Assembly: GCA_037444075.1 (NCBI GenBank)
Contig: JBBIND010000024.1
Location: 1-49,003, forward strand
From: JBBIND01 sp037444075
GTDB taxonomy: Bacteria > Acidobacteriota > Terriglobia > Bryobacterales > Bryobacteraceae
Direction of reading: 5' to 3'
Length of the DNA: 49,003 bases
Under the pieces are notes generated by a model. The model did not search any database and was not told the DNA's origin. It saw only the letters and a list, made by a program, of their open reading frames with translations. Numbering within the stretch: position 1 is the first letter of the stretch; every line of letters begins with the position of its first letter. Position numbers and translations under genes: made by a program. This document shows positions 1-7,024 of this stretch, one piece after another.

Positions 1-101
1 GCCCCGGACCTCCCGGAAGGCGTATCAGCAGCCTGCTAGCGCCGGATAGCGGTGTTTCATCAGCGTTCAACCCAGCCAAAGACCAATTCCATGGCCGGTC
101 C

Positions 102-130
102 TTGACATTCGGCCCGGCACCTCGTAGGCT
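102..130 (+). promoter_or_regulatory. Predicted sigma-70 promoter of the isc operon
   Basis: A perfect -35 hexamer TTGACA (102-107) is followed after 17 bp by TAGGCT (125-130) as a -10 box, a partial match to TATAAT. A start near 137 would give a leader of about 28 nt before the ATG at 165. The operator described next lies directly over the predicted start point. The 101 bases before it show no gene that I can support. The -10 is weak, so the exact start is inferred. Confidence 0.6.
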
Positions 131-132
131 AG

Positions 133-157
133 ATATAGGACCTGAATGGTCGTATAT
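133..157 (+). promoter_or_regulatory. IscR-type (type 1) operator
   Basis: The left arm ATATAGGACC (133-142) and right arm GGTCGTATAT (148-157) flank a 5-bp centre and match as an inverted repeat at 9 of 10 positions. The spacing of ATA, GAC, GTC and TAT within 25 bp is the same as in the E. coli type-1 IscR box. The site covers the predicted transcription start of the operon whose first gene encodes an IscR-like protein, so autorepression by the Fe-S form is the obvious inference. Confidence 0.75.
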
Positions 158-164
158 AGCCCTG

Positions 165-659
165 ATGTTCAAACTCACCAAAAAAGCGGACTACGGCCTA
201 ATGGCGGTCAAGCACTTGGCCCAGATAAAGCAGGACCAGAGTGCCAGCGCCAAGGAGATTTCGGAGAGTTATGACATCCCTCTGCCGCTCCTCTCCAAGG
301 TTTTGCAGAAGCTGGCCAAAGAGGGCTTGCTGACCTCGGAGCAGGGTGCGAACGGAGGGTATCGGCTGGCTCAGAAACCCGGCCGAATCAGCGCTTTAGA
401 GGTGATTCGGACGCTCGAAGGGCCCATCATGCTGACGAGTTGTTCCACGGCCCGGAGCGATTGCGACCAATCAGAGAAGTGCAACGTCCGGGAGCCTCTG
501 AGGCGGGTGCACGAGGGCATTGTCCGCTTGCTGGCGAGCATCTCGATCTCGGATTTGTCAGAAGAAGCGGGACCGGACACGTGTCTCTGGTCGGGTTCGC
601 CGGTACACAAGTGCAGGGCTCCCCTGCCGGGGCACAGGGATGTTGAGGAGATAAGGTAA
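165..659 (+). CDS. iscR: Rrf2-family Fe-S cluster-sensing regulator IscR
   Basis: A 164-aa Rrf2-family repressor. Residues 1-80 form the winged helix, with the family hallmarks KADYGLMAV and GANGGYRLA. Cysteines C93, C100 and C106 (CX6CX5C) sit where IscR holds its [2Fe-2S] cluster; E. coli IscR has CX5CX5C. As first gene of an isc operon with an IscR-type palindrome in front, it very probably senses cluster status and represses its own operon. The ATG at 165 is preferred because it starts directly at the conserved MFKLTKKADY. An in-frame TTG at 102 lies inside the -35 box and would add 21 unconserved residues. The C-terminus has two more cysteines after the cluster loop. Confidence 0.92.
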   Translation: MFKLTKKADYGLMAVKHLAQIKQDQSASAKEISESYDIPLPLLSKVLQKLAKEGLLTSEQGANGGYRLAQKPGRISALEVIRTLEGPIMLTSCSTARSDCDQSEKCNVREPLRRVHEGIVRLLASISISDLSEEAGPDTCLWSGSPVHKCRAPLPGHRDVEEIR

Positions 660-671
660 GGATTGAACGGT

Positions 672-1886
672 ATGAAGTTGCCAATTTACATGGATAATCA
701 CGCTACGACGGCGCTGGACCCGCGCGTTCTGGATGCGATGCTCCCCTATCTGCGGGACAAGTATGGCAACGCCGCCAGCCGCAACCATCGTTTCGGCTGG
801 GAAGCGGAAGAGGGCGTGGAGAAAGCCCGTAAGCAAATTGCGGATTTGGTGGGCGCCTCGCCGAAGGAGATCGTCCTCACGAGCGGCGCCACGGAGTCCA
901 ACAACCTGGCGCTCAAGGGTGTGGCGGAGATGTACGCCGAGCGCGGCAACCACATCATCACCGTAGCCACCGAGCACAAAGCCGTGCTCGATTCCTGCAA
1001 GAAGCTTGAAAAGCACGGCATCAAGGTCACCTATCTGCCCGTACAGCCCGATGGTTTGGTGGATCTGGACAGACTGCGCGGCGCCATCACGGACAAGACC
1101 ATCCTGATCAGCGTGATGTACGCGAACAACGAAATCGGAGTGGTGCAGCCGATCGCGGAAATCGGCGCGATGGCCCGGGAAAAGGGCATCCTGTTCCACA
1201 CCGACGCCGTGCAAGCGGCAGGCAAGATCCCGGTCGACGTGAATCGCGATCACATCGACCTGATGTCGCTGAGCGGTCATAAGCTCTACGGGCCGAAGGG
1301 TGTGGGCGCGCTCTACGTGAGGAGACGCAACCCGCGGGTTCAGTTGACAGCCCAGGTGGACGGGGGCGGACATGAGCGCGGCATGCGTTCCGGCACGCTG
1401 AACGTGCCTTCCATCGTCGGTTTCGGCGCAGCCTGCGCCCTTTGCCGGGAGGAAATGGCTGAGGAGGCGCCTCGCCTGCGCGCATTGCGGGACAAGCTCA
1501 AGAACCTGTTGGAAAGCCAGTTGGAGGACGTGAACGTGAACGGCACCATGGAAAGCCGCCTCCCGAACAACCTCAACATGAGCTTTGCCTACGTGGAGGG
1601 CGAGTCCCTGCTGATGGGCATCAACGACGTTGCGGTTTCCAGCGGTTCGGCCTGTACGTCGGCCACTCTCGAGCCCAGCTACGTGCTGAAGGCTCTGGGC
1701 ACGGGCGACGACCTGGCGCACTCTTCTATACGGTTTGGGCTCGGCAGGTTCAATACCGAGGAAGAAGTGGAATACACCGCCGCGAGAGTGATCGAAGTGG
1801 TCAAGAAACTGCGCGAGCTGTCCCCGCTTTACGAGATGGCCAAAGAGGGCGTGGATCTCAGCAAGGTGGAGTGGACGGCTGGCTGA
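672..1886 (+). CDS. iscS: Cysteine desulfurase IscS
   Basis: A PLP enzyme that takes sulfur from L-cysteine as a persulfide and passes it to the scaffold IscU. The protein is 404 aa, the same length as E. coli IscS. Visible landmarks are the cofactor-stacking H102 (ATEHKAV), the Schiff-base lysine K204 in SGHKLYGPKG, and the mobile-loop catalytic Cys C328 in SSGSACTSATLEP, the same position as in E. coli. The long loop around the Cys marks it as an IscS/NifS-type rather than SufS-type enzyme. ATG 672 lies 12 nt after the iscR stop and has AAGGA upstream; a TTG at 663 is less likely. Confidence 0.97.
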   Translation: MKLPIYMDNHATTALDPRVLDAMLPYLRDKYGNAASRNHRFGWEAEEGVEKARKQIADLVGASPKEIVLTSGATESNNLALKGVAEMYAERGNHIITVATEHKAVLDSCKKLEKHGIKVTYLPVQPDGLVDLDRLRGAITDKTILISVMYANNEIGVVQPIAEIGAMAREKGILFHTDAVQAAGKIPVDVNRDHIDLMSLSGHKLYGPKGVGALYVRRRNPRVQLTAQVDGGGHERGMRSGTLNVPSIVGFGAACALCREEMAEEAPRLRALRDKLKNLLESQLEDVNVNGTMESRLPNNLNMSFAYVEGESLLMGINDVAVSSGSACTSATLEPSYVLKALGTGDDLAHSSIRFGLGRFNTEEEVEYTAARVIEVVKKLRELSPLYEMAKEGVDLSKVEWTAG

Positions 1887-1930
1887 GCGGTTGCACGGCA
1901 AGGGGCTGAGAAGAGGGAGAAGGAGTTAGC

Positions 1931-2365
1931 ATGGCTTATTCAGACAAAGTGTTGGATCATTACAACAACCCGCGCAATGTCGGGTCGCTTGACAAGAAGG
2001 ACCCCAAGGTGGGAACAGGCATGGTGGGCGCGCCCGAATGCGGCGACGTGATGAAATTGCAGATTCTGGTGAACGAATCCACCGGCATGATCGACGACGC
2101 CAAGTTCAAGACGTTCGGTTGCGGCAGCGCGATCGCCAGCTCCTCTTTAGCGACCGAGTGGCTGAAGGGCAAGTCCCTGGACCAGGCGCTGCAAATCAAG
2201 AACACTGAAATCGTCAACGAGCTGAGCCTGCCGCCGGTGAAGATCCACTGCTCCGTGCTGGCCGAGGACGCCATCAAAGCGGCCATCGACGACTACAAGA
2301 GCAAGCGGGAGCCGGTGGATGGCGGCGGCACGCCGGCGGAGGTCGTCAGCGAGGCAAGCGAATGA
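1931..2365 (+). CDS. iscU: Fe-S cluster assembly scaffold IscU
   Basis: The scaffold on which [2Fe-2S] clusters are built with sulfur from IscS and then released by HscA/HscB. The three ligand cysteines are C37 (GAPECGD), C64 (FGCGSAIASSS) and C107 (KIHCSVLAEDA), with the conserved Asp D39. The HscA recognition motif LPPVK is at residues 100-104. At 144 aa it is longer than the roughly 128-aa family norm because of an acidic, Gly-rich C-terminal tail of about 15 residues. A GGAG-rich ribosome site precedes the ATG. The stop overlaps the iscA start by 4 bp, indicating translational coupling. Confidence 0.97.
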   Translation: MAYSDKVLDHYNNPRNVGSLDKKDPKVGTGMVGAPECGDVMKLQILVNESTGMIDDAKFKTFGCGSAIASSSLATEWLKGKSLDQALQIKNTEIVNELSLPPVKIHCSVLAEDAIKAAIDDYKSKREPVDGGGTPAEVVSEASE

Positions 2366-2685
2366 TCCAAGTCACACCCAAGGCGGTGGCCAAGATCAAG
2401 GCGACCTTCCTCAAGGAAGGTGTTACCTCGGGAGGGCTGCGCCTCGGTGTGCAAGGGGGCGGCTGTTCCGGCTTGAGCTACCTGATCCGGTTCGAGCAGC
2501 AGGAGAGGCCCTCGGATCACGTCTACGAGTTTGAAGGCGTGCGCATCTTCATTGATCCCAAGAGCCTGCTCTACCTGGATGGGATCATCCTGGACTACAA
2601 GGAAAGCCTGATGCAATCCGGCTTTTCTTTCGAGAACCCGAACGCGAAGAAGAGTTGTGGCTGCGGAACATCTTTCACGGCCTAA
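2362..2685 (+). CDS. iscA: A-type Fe-S carrier IscA
   Basis: A 107-aa A-type carrier that receives clusters and delivers them, or iron, to target proteins. The three ligand cysteines are C35 (GGGCSGLSY), C99 and C101 (SCGCGTSF), identical in numbering to E. coli IscA. The start ATG overlaps the iscU stop (ATGA). The family also includes ErpA and SufA, but gene order makes IscA the natural name. Confidence 0.95.
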   Translation: MIQVTPKAVAKIKATFLKEGVTSGGLRLGVQGGGCSGLSYLIRFEQQERPSDHVYEFEGVRIFIDPKSLLYLDGIILDYKESLMQSGFSFENPNAKKSCGCGTSFTA

Positions 2686-3322
2686 TGGCGAACCGGGCGA
2701 CGGAGAAGATCCGCGCCAGTGCTGGCAGTGCGGCCATCCCGCACAGCATTCCCTTTTCTGTAAATACTGCAATAGTTTGCAGCGTCCGCAGGTCGATTAC
2801 TACGCCTTTCTGGGAATCCCCCGCAAGCTCAATCTGGACCTGGACGCACTGCAGCGCAAGTTCTATGAACTGAGCCGGCTCCTGCATCCTGACCGCTACA
2901 CCCTCAAGCCGGTCACGGAGCGGCAATTTTCCCTGGAAGCCACAGCAATCCTCAACGACGCCTACCGCGTGCTGCGGGACCCCGTTGCGCGGGCCGAGTA
3001 TGTGTTGAGAGAAAACAACCTCGAGAAACCGGCCGATGGCCCGAATAGCGTGCCGCCGGAGCTGCTGGAAGAGGTGTTCGAAATGAACATGGCGCTCGAG
3101 GAGTTGCGCTCCGGAGACGCCTCGGTCCGGCCTCAGCTGGAACAGACCCGGCAGCGTTTCGACGGATTGCGCAGAGAACTGGACTCGAAACTCGAGGCGT
3201 TGTTCCGGCGTTACGACGTGCAGCCCGGCAAGAGCGCGCTCGAAGACATCCGGGCCGTCCTGGTCCACCGGCGTTACGTTCAAAACCTGCTCTCACAAGT
3301 CAACAAAGAACTGGCTGGCTGA
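2657..3322 (+). CDS. hscB: J-domain co-chaperone HscB with N-terminal zinc-finger-like motif
   Basis: The co-chaperone that brings IscU to HscA and stimulates its ATPase. Residues 22-38 carry two CXXC pairs (CWQCG and FCKYC), a tetracysteine finger lacking in E. coli HscB but known from eukaryotic HSC20/HSCB. A J domain follows (about 47-115), with HPD at 77-79, and then a helical IscU-binding domain ending near 221. Only a GTG at 2657 is available as a start in this frame, so the gene overlaps the end of iscA by 29 bp. It stops 2 nt before hscA. Confidence 0.92.
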   Translation: MAAEHLSRPNGEPGDGEDPRQCWQCGHPAQHSLFCKYCNSLQRPQVDYYAFLGIPRKLNLDLDALQRKFYELSRLLHPDRYTLKPVTERQFSLEATAILNDAYRVLRDPVARAEYVLRENNLEKPADGPNSVPPELLEEVFEMNMALEELRSGDASVRPQLEQTRQRFDGLRRELDSKLEALFRRYDVQPGKSALEDIRAVLVHRRYVQNLLSQVNKELAG

Positions 3323-3324
3323 TC

Positions 3325-5175
3325 ATGTCCCTGATGCAGATTGACTTTGGTTCCCTGAGGAGTTCCCGCATTGTCGGCATTGACTTGGGAACAACCAACA
3401 GCCTGGTGGCTTGGATGGACCTTACGGGACCGAAAGTGATTCCTGCACAGGATGGCGCCCCGCTGGTGCCGAGCGTGGTGGCCTACACTCGCGAGGGTGA
3501 AGTGCTGGCGGGCCACACGGCCGTGGAAAAGCTGGTGACGGAGCCGGACCGGACCGTGTACTCCGTCAAGCGCCTCATGGGCCGGGGGCTGGGGGACGTG
3601 GGCGGAGAGCTGAAACTGTTCCCGTTCAAGGTCGTGCAGGGGAGCGAAAGCGTGCTGCGGCTAAGCCTGGGCGACCGCACTTTCACGCCCCCTGAGATTT
3701 CCGCTTTCGTTCTGCGCCAGCTCAAGCAGAACGCCGAACAGGCGCTCGGAGAACGCGTGGAGAGGGCCGTCATCACGGTGCCGGCGTATTTCAATGATGC
3801 CCAGCGGCAGGCTACCAAGGACGCCGGGCGAATCGCAGGCCTTGAAGTGCTGCGCCTGGTGAACGAACCCACCGCGGCGGCTTTGGCCTATGGACTGGAC
3901 AAGCGCAAAGAAGGCATCGTGGCCGTCTACGACCTGGGCGGCGGCACGTTCGACATTTCCATTCTCCGCCTGCACCAGGGCATCTTCGAGGTGCTGGCCA
4001 CCAATGGCGATACGCACCTCGGAGGCGACGACATTGACCGCTTGCTGCTGGAAATCGCCCTGGAGGACATTGCGAGCGAGTGGGGTCCGGAGCAGGCGGC
4101 GTCACCCGTGCTGGCATCGATACTCCGCCAGGCGGTGATCCGGGCCAAGGAGACTCTCTCTACCGCGCCCGCGGCCAATATCGAAGTCGAATTTGAGGGC
4201 CGCAGCTACCGCCGCCAAATCACCCGGGAGTTGTTCGAGCGGCTGATTACGCCGATTGTGGACCGCACGCTGGGTCCCTGCCGCAGTTGCCTGCATGACG
4301 CCGGTTTGAGCGTTGACCAGATCGACGAGGTGGTGCTGGTGGGCGGTTCTACGCGCATCCCGCTGGTGCGTCAGGCTGTTGAGCGGCTGTTCCGGGCGCG
4401 CCCGCACACCGAACTGAATCCGGAGGAAGTGGTGGCGCTGGGCGCCGCTGTTCAGGCCGGTATCCTGTCCGGCGAGGTGCAGGACAAACTCCTGCTGGAT
4501 GTCACGCCGCTTTCGCTGGGCATCGAGACGATGGGCGGGCTGGTGACCAAGCTGATTCACCGCAATTCCACCATCCCTGCCAGTGCCACCGAGGTTTTCA
4601 CCACCGCGGTCGACGGGCAAACCAACGTCCTGATCCACGTATTGCAGGGCGAGCGCGAGATGGTGACGGACTGCCGCAGCCTGGCGCGCTTCGACCTGAA
4701 GGGCATCCAGCCGCAGCCGGCGGGCATGGCGCGCATCGAAGTGCGTTTCCTGATTGACGCCAACGGGATCCTGAACGTGGCCGCGCGCGACATCCGTACC
4801 GGCAAGGAGCAAACCATCGAGGTCAAGCCTTCCTACGGATTAACGGACGGCGAAGTGGAGGCGATGATCCGCGAGTCCATCGAGACGGCGGAGGAGGACT
4901 TCCGCGAACGGCAGGTGCGCGAGGCGCGGGTGGAAGCCGATGCCATTCTGGCGGCGACGGAAAAGGCGCGCCAGCACGAGGCTTTCGGAGAGTTGAGCGA
5001 GGAGGAGCGGCACGAGGTGGAAACGGCCGTGAATCACCTGTTGCTGGCTTACCACTCCGATGACCACCTGCTGATCCGCGCCCAGATTGACCACTTGAAC
5101 CAGGCCACTATGAAACTGGCCGAAACCATGATGAACGCCACCGTCCGTCAGGCGTTGAAAGGAACGAAGATCTGA
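3325..5175 (+). CDS. hscA: Fe-S assembly chaperone HscA (Hsp70 family)
   Basis: A specialised Hsp70 that binds the LPPVK motif of IscU and drives cluster transfer using ATP. The 616 aa show the phosphate-1 loop GIDLGTTNSLVAW (residues 18-30), the phosphate-2 loop YDLGGGTFDISI, the adenosine motif LVGGSTRIPLV, the interdomain/substrate-domain start LLLDVTPLSLGIET, and a short helical lid. The length equals E. coli HscA rather than DnaK (about 640). The gene sits between hscB (2-nt gap) and iscX (1-nt gap). Confidence 0.96.
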   Translation: MSLMQIDFGSLRSSRIVGIDLGTTNSLVAWMDLTGPKVIPAQDGAPLVPSVVAYTREGEVLAGHTAVEKLVTEPDRTVYSVKRLMGRGLGDVGGELKLFPFKVVQGSESVLRLSLGDRTFTPPEISAFVLRQLKQNAEQALGERVERAVITVPAYFNDAQRQATKDAGRIAGLEVLRLVNEPTAAALAYGLDKRKEGIVAVYDLGGGTFDISILRLHQGIFEVLATNGDTHLGGDDIDRLLLEIALEDIASEWGPEQAASPVLASILRQAVIRAKETLSTAPAANIEVEFEGRSYRRQITRELFERLITPIVDRTLGPCRSCLHDAGLSVDQIDEVVLVGGSTRIPLVRQAVERLFRARPHTELNPEEVVALGAAVQAGILSGEVQDKLLLDVTPLSLGIETMGGLVTKLIHRNSTIPASATEVFTTAVDGQTNVLIHVLQGEREMVTDCRSLARFDLKGIQPQPAGMARIEVRFLIDANGILNVAARDIRTGKEQTIEVKPSYGLTDGEVEAMIRESIETAEEDFRERQVREARVEADAILAATEKARQHEAFGELSEEERHEVETAVNHLLLAYHSDDHLLIRAQIDHLNQATMKLAETMMNATVRQALKGTKI

Positions 5176-5176
5176 C

Positions 5177-5389
5177 ATGCCCGAGCTCGGATGGGAAGAC
5201 AGCGAGCAGATCGCCATCCTGCTGGCGGAGCAGTTCCCGGACGTCGACCCCTTGACTGTCCGGTTCACCGACCTGCACGCCTGGGTGGTAGGGTTGTCCG
5301 GTTTTAAGGACGATCCGGCCTCCAGCACGGAAGGCAAGCTGGAAGCCATCCAGATGGCTTGGTACGAGGAGTGGCAGGACAGCCACTAA
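5177..5389 (+). CDS. iscX: IscX (YfhJ) small acidic Fe-S assembly factor
   Basis: A 70-aa acidic protein of the IscX family, which binds IscS and iron and modulates cluster assembly. Recognisable family features are the start with GWEDSEQIA, the DPLTVRFTDLHAWV stretch and the C-terminal LEAIQMAWYEEW. It starts 1 nt after the hscA stop. In the classic operon a [2Fe-2S] ferredoxin gene lies between hscA and iscX; here there is no room for one. Confidence 0.93.
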   Translation: MPELGWEDSEQIAILLAEQFPDVDPLTVRFTDLHAWVVGLSGFKDDPASSTEGKLEAIQMAWYEEWQDSH

Positions 5390-5408
5390 ACCGTGGCTTC
5401 GGCCCGTT

Positions 5409-5433
5409 GTGAAAGCCTCTGAGAGAGGCTCAC
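5409..5433. terminator. Hairpin between converging iscX and PilZ genes
   Basis: GTGAAAGCCTCT (5409-5420) pairs with AGAGGCTCAC (5424-5433) across a 3-nt loop, forming a 10-bp stem with a 2-nt bulge. It lies 20 bp after the iscX stop and 58 bp from the 3' end of the opposing PilZ gene, so it could end transcription from either side. No clear T tract follows, so termination is an inference. Confidence 0.4.
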
Positions 5434-5490
5434 GGCCGGGCGGCTGCAGGCCATTGCCGCCACCCACTCCCGCATCAGCACGCTGCCTGG

Positions 5491-5796
5491 TCAACAGCCG
5501 GAGAGGATGTAGAAGCCCGTTTCCACCGTCTCCGGAGTGACGCGGTTCCAGACCACGCGCGCCAACCCCGTGCCGTCCTCATGCTGGTAGGCTACCGTGT
5601 CCCCGGAGGCGAGTGCGGTGCTCCGGTGTGCCACACGGAAGCCCCCCGCGCTGATGTCGACCAGGGTGCCGTAGACTTCCAGCCTGCGGGCATCCTGCAC
5701 AGTAATGGTCACCGGCCCGGCCGCCGGGATGCGGGAGTGACGCCTTCTTTCAGACGCCTCCTCGGCGTGGAAGCACTCATCCTGCCAGACTGACAT
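5491..5796 (-). CDS. PilZ-domain protein, probable c-di-GMP effector
   Basis: A 101-aa single-domain PilZ protein. Both c-di-GMP-binding signatures are present: RXXXR (R18 to R22, in RRRHSR) and D/NXSXXG (D47, S49, G52 in DISAGG). It has no signal peptide or membrane segment, so it is probably a cytoplasmic adaptor that changes conformation on ligand binding. Its 5' end overlaps the 3' end of the upstream sigma-54 activator gene by 20 bp, which makes co-translation and a functional pairing likely. Its target is unknown. Confidence 0.88.
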   Translation of the reverse strand: MSVWQDECFHAEEASERRRHSRIPAAGPVTITVQDARRLEVYGTLVDISAGGFRVAHRSTALASGDTVAYQHEDGTGLARVVWNRVTPETVETGFYILSGC

Positions 5797-6736
5797 GGTC
5801 CGCCTCGCACTTGTACAGTTTCAGCTTCCGGGCCAGCGTGCGGGTGGAGATGCCCAGCAGGTCCGCGGCTTGCTGATGGTGGTTTCCGGTCTGCGCCAGC
5901 GCATCCAGGATGGCCTGCCGCTCCAGGCTCTCCAGATGGAGCGGCCTTTCCGCCCCGCTGGCACGTGGGGCCTCACCGGGTGACAACTGGACGTCCACAA
6001 CATTGCTTTCCGCCAGGATGGCGGAGCGGAGCACCGTGTTGCGCAATTCGCGAACGTTCCCCGGCCAGTTCCAATTCAACAAAGCCTGCTTCGAACTCTC
6101 CGTGAAGCGCGCTTCCTGGTTGCACTCACTCAGGAAGAATTCGGCCAGAGGCAGAATGTCCTCGCGCCTGGAACGAAGCGGTTGGACCTCCAGCGACACC
6201 TGGCTCAGGCGATGATAAAGATCGCTGCGGAATTTCCCTGTCTTGATGAACTCAACCAGGTTCTGGTTCGTGGCCGCCACGACGCGCACGTCGACCGCTA
6301 TTTTCCGGACACCCCCCAGCCTGTAATAAGGCATGCCGTCGAGCACGCGCAGCAGCTTCACTTGCATGCGGGGATCCAGTTCACCGATCTCGTCTAGAAA
6401 GATCGTTCCGCCGTCGGCGAGTTCGAGCAGACCAGACTTCGTGGCTGTGGCTCCGCTGAAAGCTCCCTTCTCATACCCGAACAGCTCACTTTCAATCAGG
6501 TGTTCAGGCAGGGTGCTGCAATTCAGATCGACCCACGGTTTCGCGCAGCGCCTGGAATGATGATGAATGGCTCTGGCTATATGCTCCTTGCCGGAACCGG
6601 TTTCACCGAGGATCAACACCGACGCGGAGCTTTGGGCAACGCGCACGACGGTTTGCATCAGACGCTGCATCGGAGGGCTGCAAATCACAGTGGGCCGGCC
6701 TAAGAAGGCCTGAACGCCTGCCGCATGATTGGACAT
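5777..6736 (-). CDS. Sigma-54-dependent transcriptional activator without receiver domain
   Basis: An AAA+ enhancer-binding protein that remodels sigma-54 RNA polymerase. In 319 aa it has only about 20 residues before the AAA+ core, so there is no receiver, GAF or PAS sensor domain, as in PspF. Walker A GETGSGKE is at 44-51, the sigma-54 contact loop at 91-96 reads GAFSGA (consensus GAFTGA), and Walker B is TIFLDE at 111-116. A Fis-type helix-turn-helix closes the protein (HQQAADLLGISTRTLARKL). With no sensor domain, its control is probably by a partner protein; the overlapping PilZ gene is the leading candidate by inference. Two matched palindromes in the divergent region are plausible binding sites. 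Confidence 0.92.
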   Translation of the reverse strand: MSNHAAGVQAFLGRPTVICSPPMQRLMQTVVRVAQSSASVLILGETGSGKEHIARAIHHHSRRCAKPWVDLNCSTLPEHLIESELFGYEKGAFSGATATKSGLLELADGGTIFLDEIGELDPRMQVKLLRVLDGMPYYRLGGVRKIAVDVRVVAATNQNLVEFIKTGKFRSDLYHRLSQVSLEVQPLRSRREDILPLAEFFLSECNQEARFTESSKQALLNWNWPGNVRELRNTVLRSAILAESNVVDVQLSPGEAPRASGAERPLHLESLERQAILDALAQTGNHHQQAADLLGISTRTLARKLKLYKCEADHVSLAG

Positions 6737-6842
6737 GTGAGGTTTCGTGTGGCTCTTCGTTCAAGGTGGCGAGGATTTTAGCGTTTCGTTGCCTTAGTCC
6801 CCTGGGAATTCGACCCCTAGGCCCTCCAGGCCATGCCGAACC

Positions 6843-6855
6843 GGACAACCTGTCC
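6843..6855. promoter_or_regulatory. Distal upstream activator site, 13-bp palindrome
   Basis: GGACA and TGTCC are perfect inverted arms around ACC. It shares the core GACAA-N2-TGTC with the site at 6874-6886. Its centre is 31 bp, about three helical turns, from that second site and about 163 bp upstream of the predicted sigma-54 start. This geometry is typical for activator binding sites. Binding is inferred. Confidence 0.55.
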
Positions 6856-6873
6856 ACTCCTGCGCCTCGCGGA

Positions 6874-6886
6874 TGACAATTTGTCA
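6874..6886. promoter_or_regulatory. Proximal upstream activator site, 13-bp palindrome
   Basis: TGACAA and TTGTCA are perfect 6-bp inverted arms around a single T. The core GACAA-N2-TGTC is shared with the site at 6843-6855. The centre lies about 132 bp upstream of the predicted sigma-54 start for the HD-GYP/GGDEF gene. It probably binds the divergently encoded activator. Confidence 0.6.
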
Positions 6887-6985
6887 CTTCGCGGGATCCC
6901 TTTCCGCCGTTCCGGACGGCCAATCGAAATCCTAAGTGGCGATCTTCCCGACACATACGGACCCCTGCTGTGATATTCCACAACA

Positions 6986-7001
6986 TGGCACGCCGGGTGC
7001 T
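6986..7001 (+). promoter_or_regulatory. Sigma-54 (-24/-12) promoter
   Basis: TGGCACG (6986-6992), CCGG, then GTGCT (6997-7001) matches the consensus TGGCACG-N4-TTGCW except for one T-to-G change. The invariant GG and GC are correctly spaced. Counting C7000 as -12 puts the start near 7012, leaving a 13-nt leader that still contains GAAGG before the ATG at 7025. Confidence 0.8.
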
Positions 7002-7024
7002 GCCGCGCTGGTGAAGGCATCTGC

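Noticed and set aside
1..101. Possible 3' end of an upstream gene at the left edge
   Set aside because: One plus frame is open but too short and featureless to assign; no motif supports it.
558..1901. Long open frame antisense to iscS
   Set aside because: It mirrors the codon structure of a GC-rich real gene, has no known motifs or ribosome site and fully overlaps iscS.
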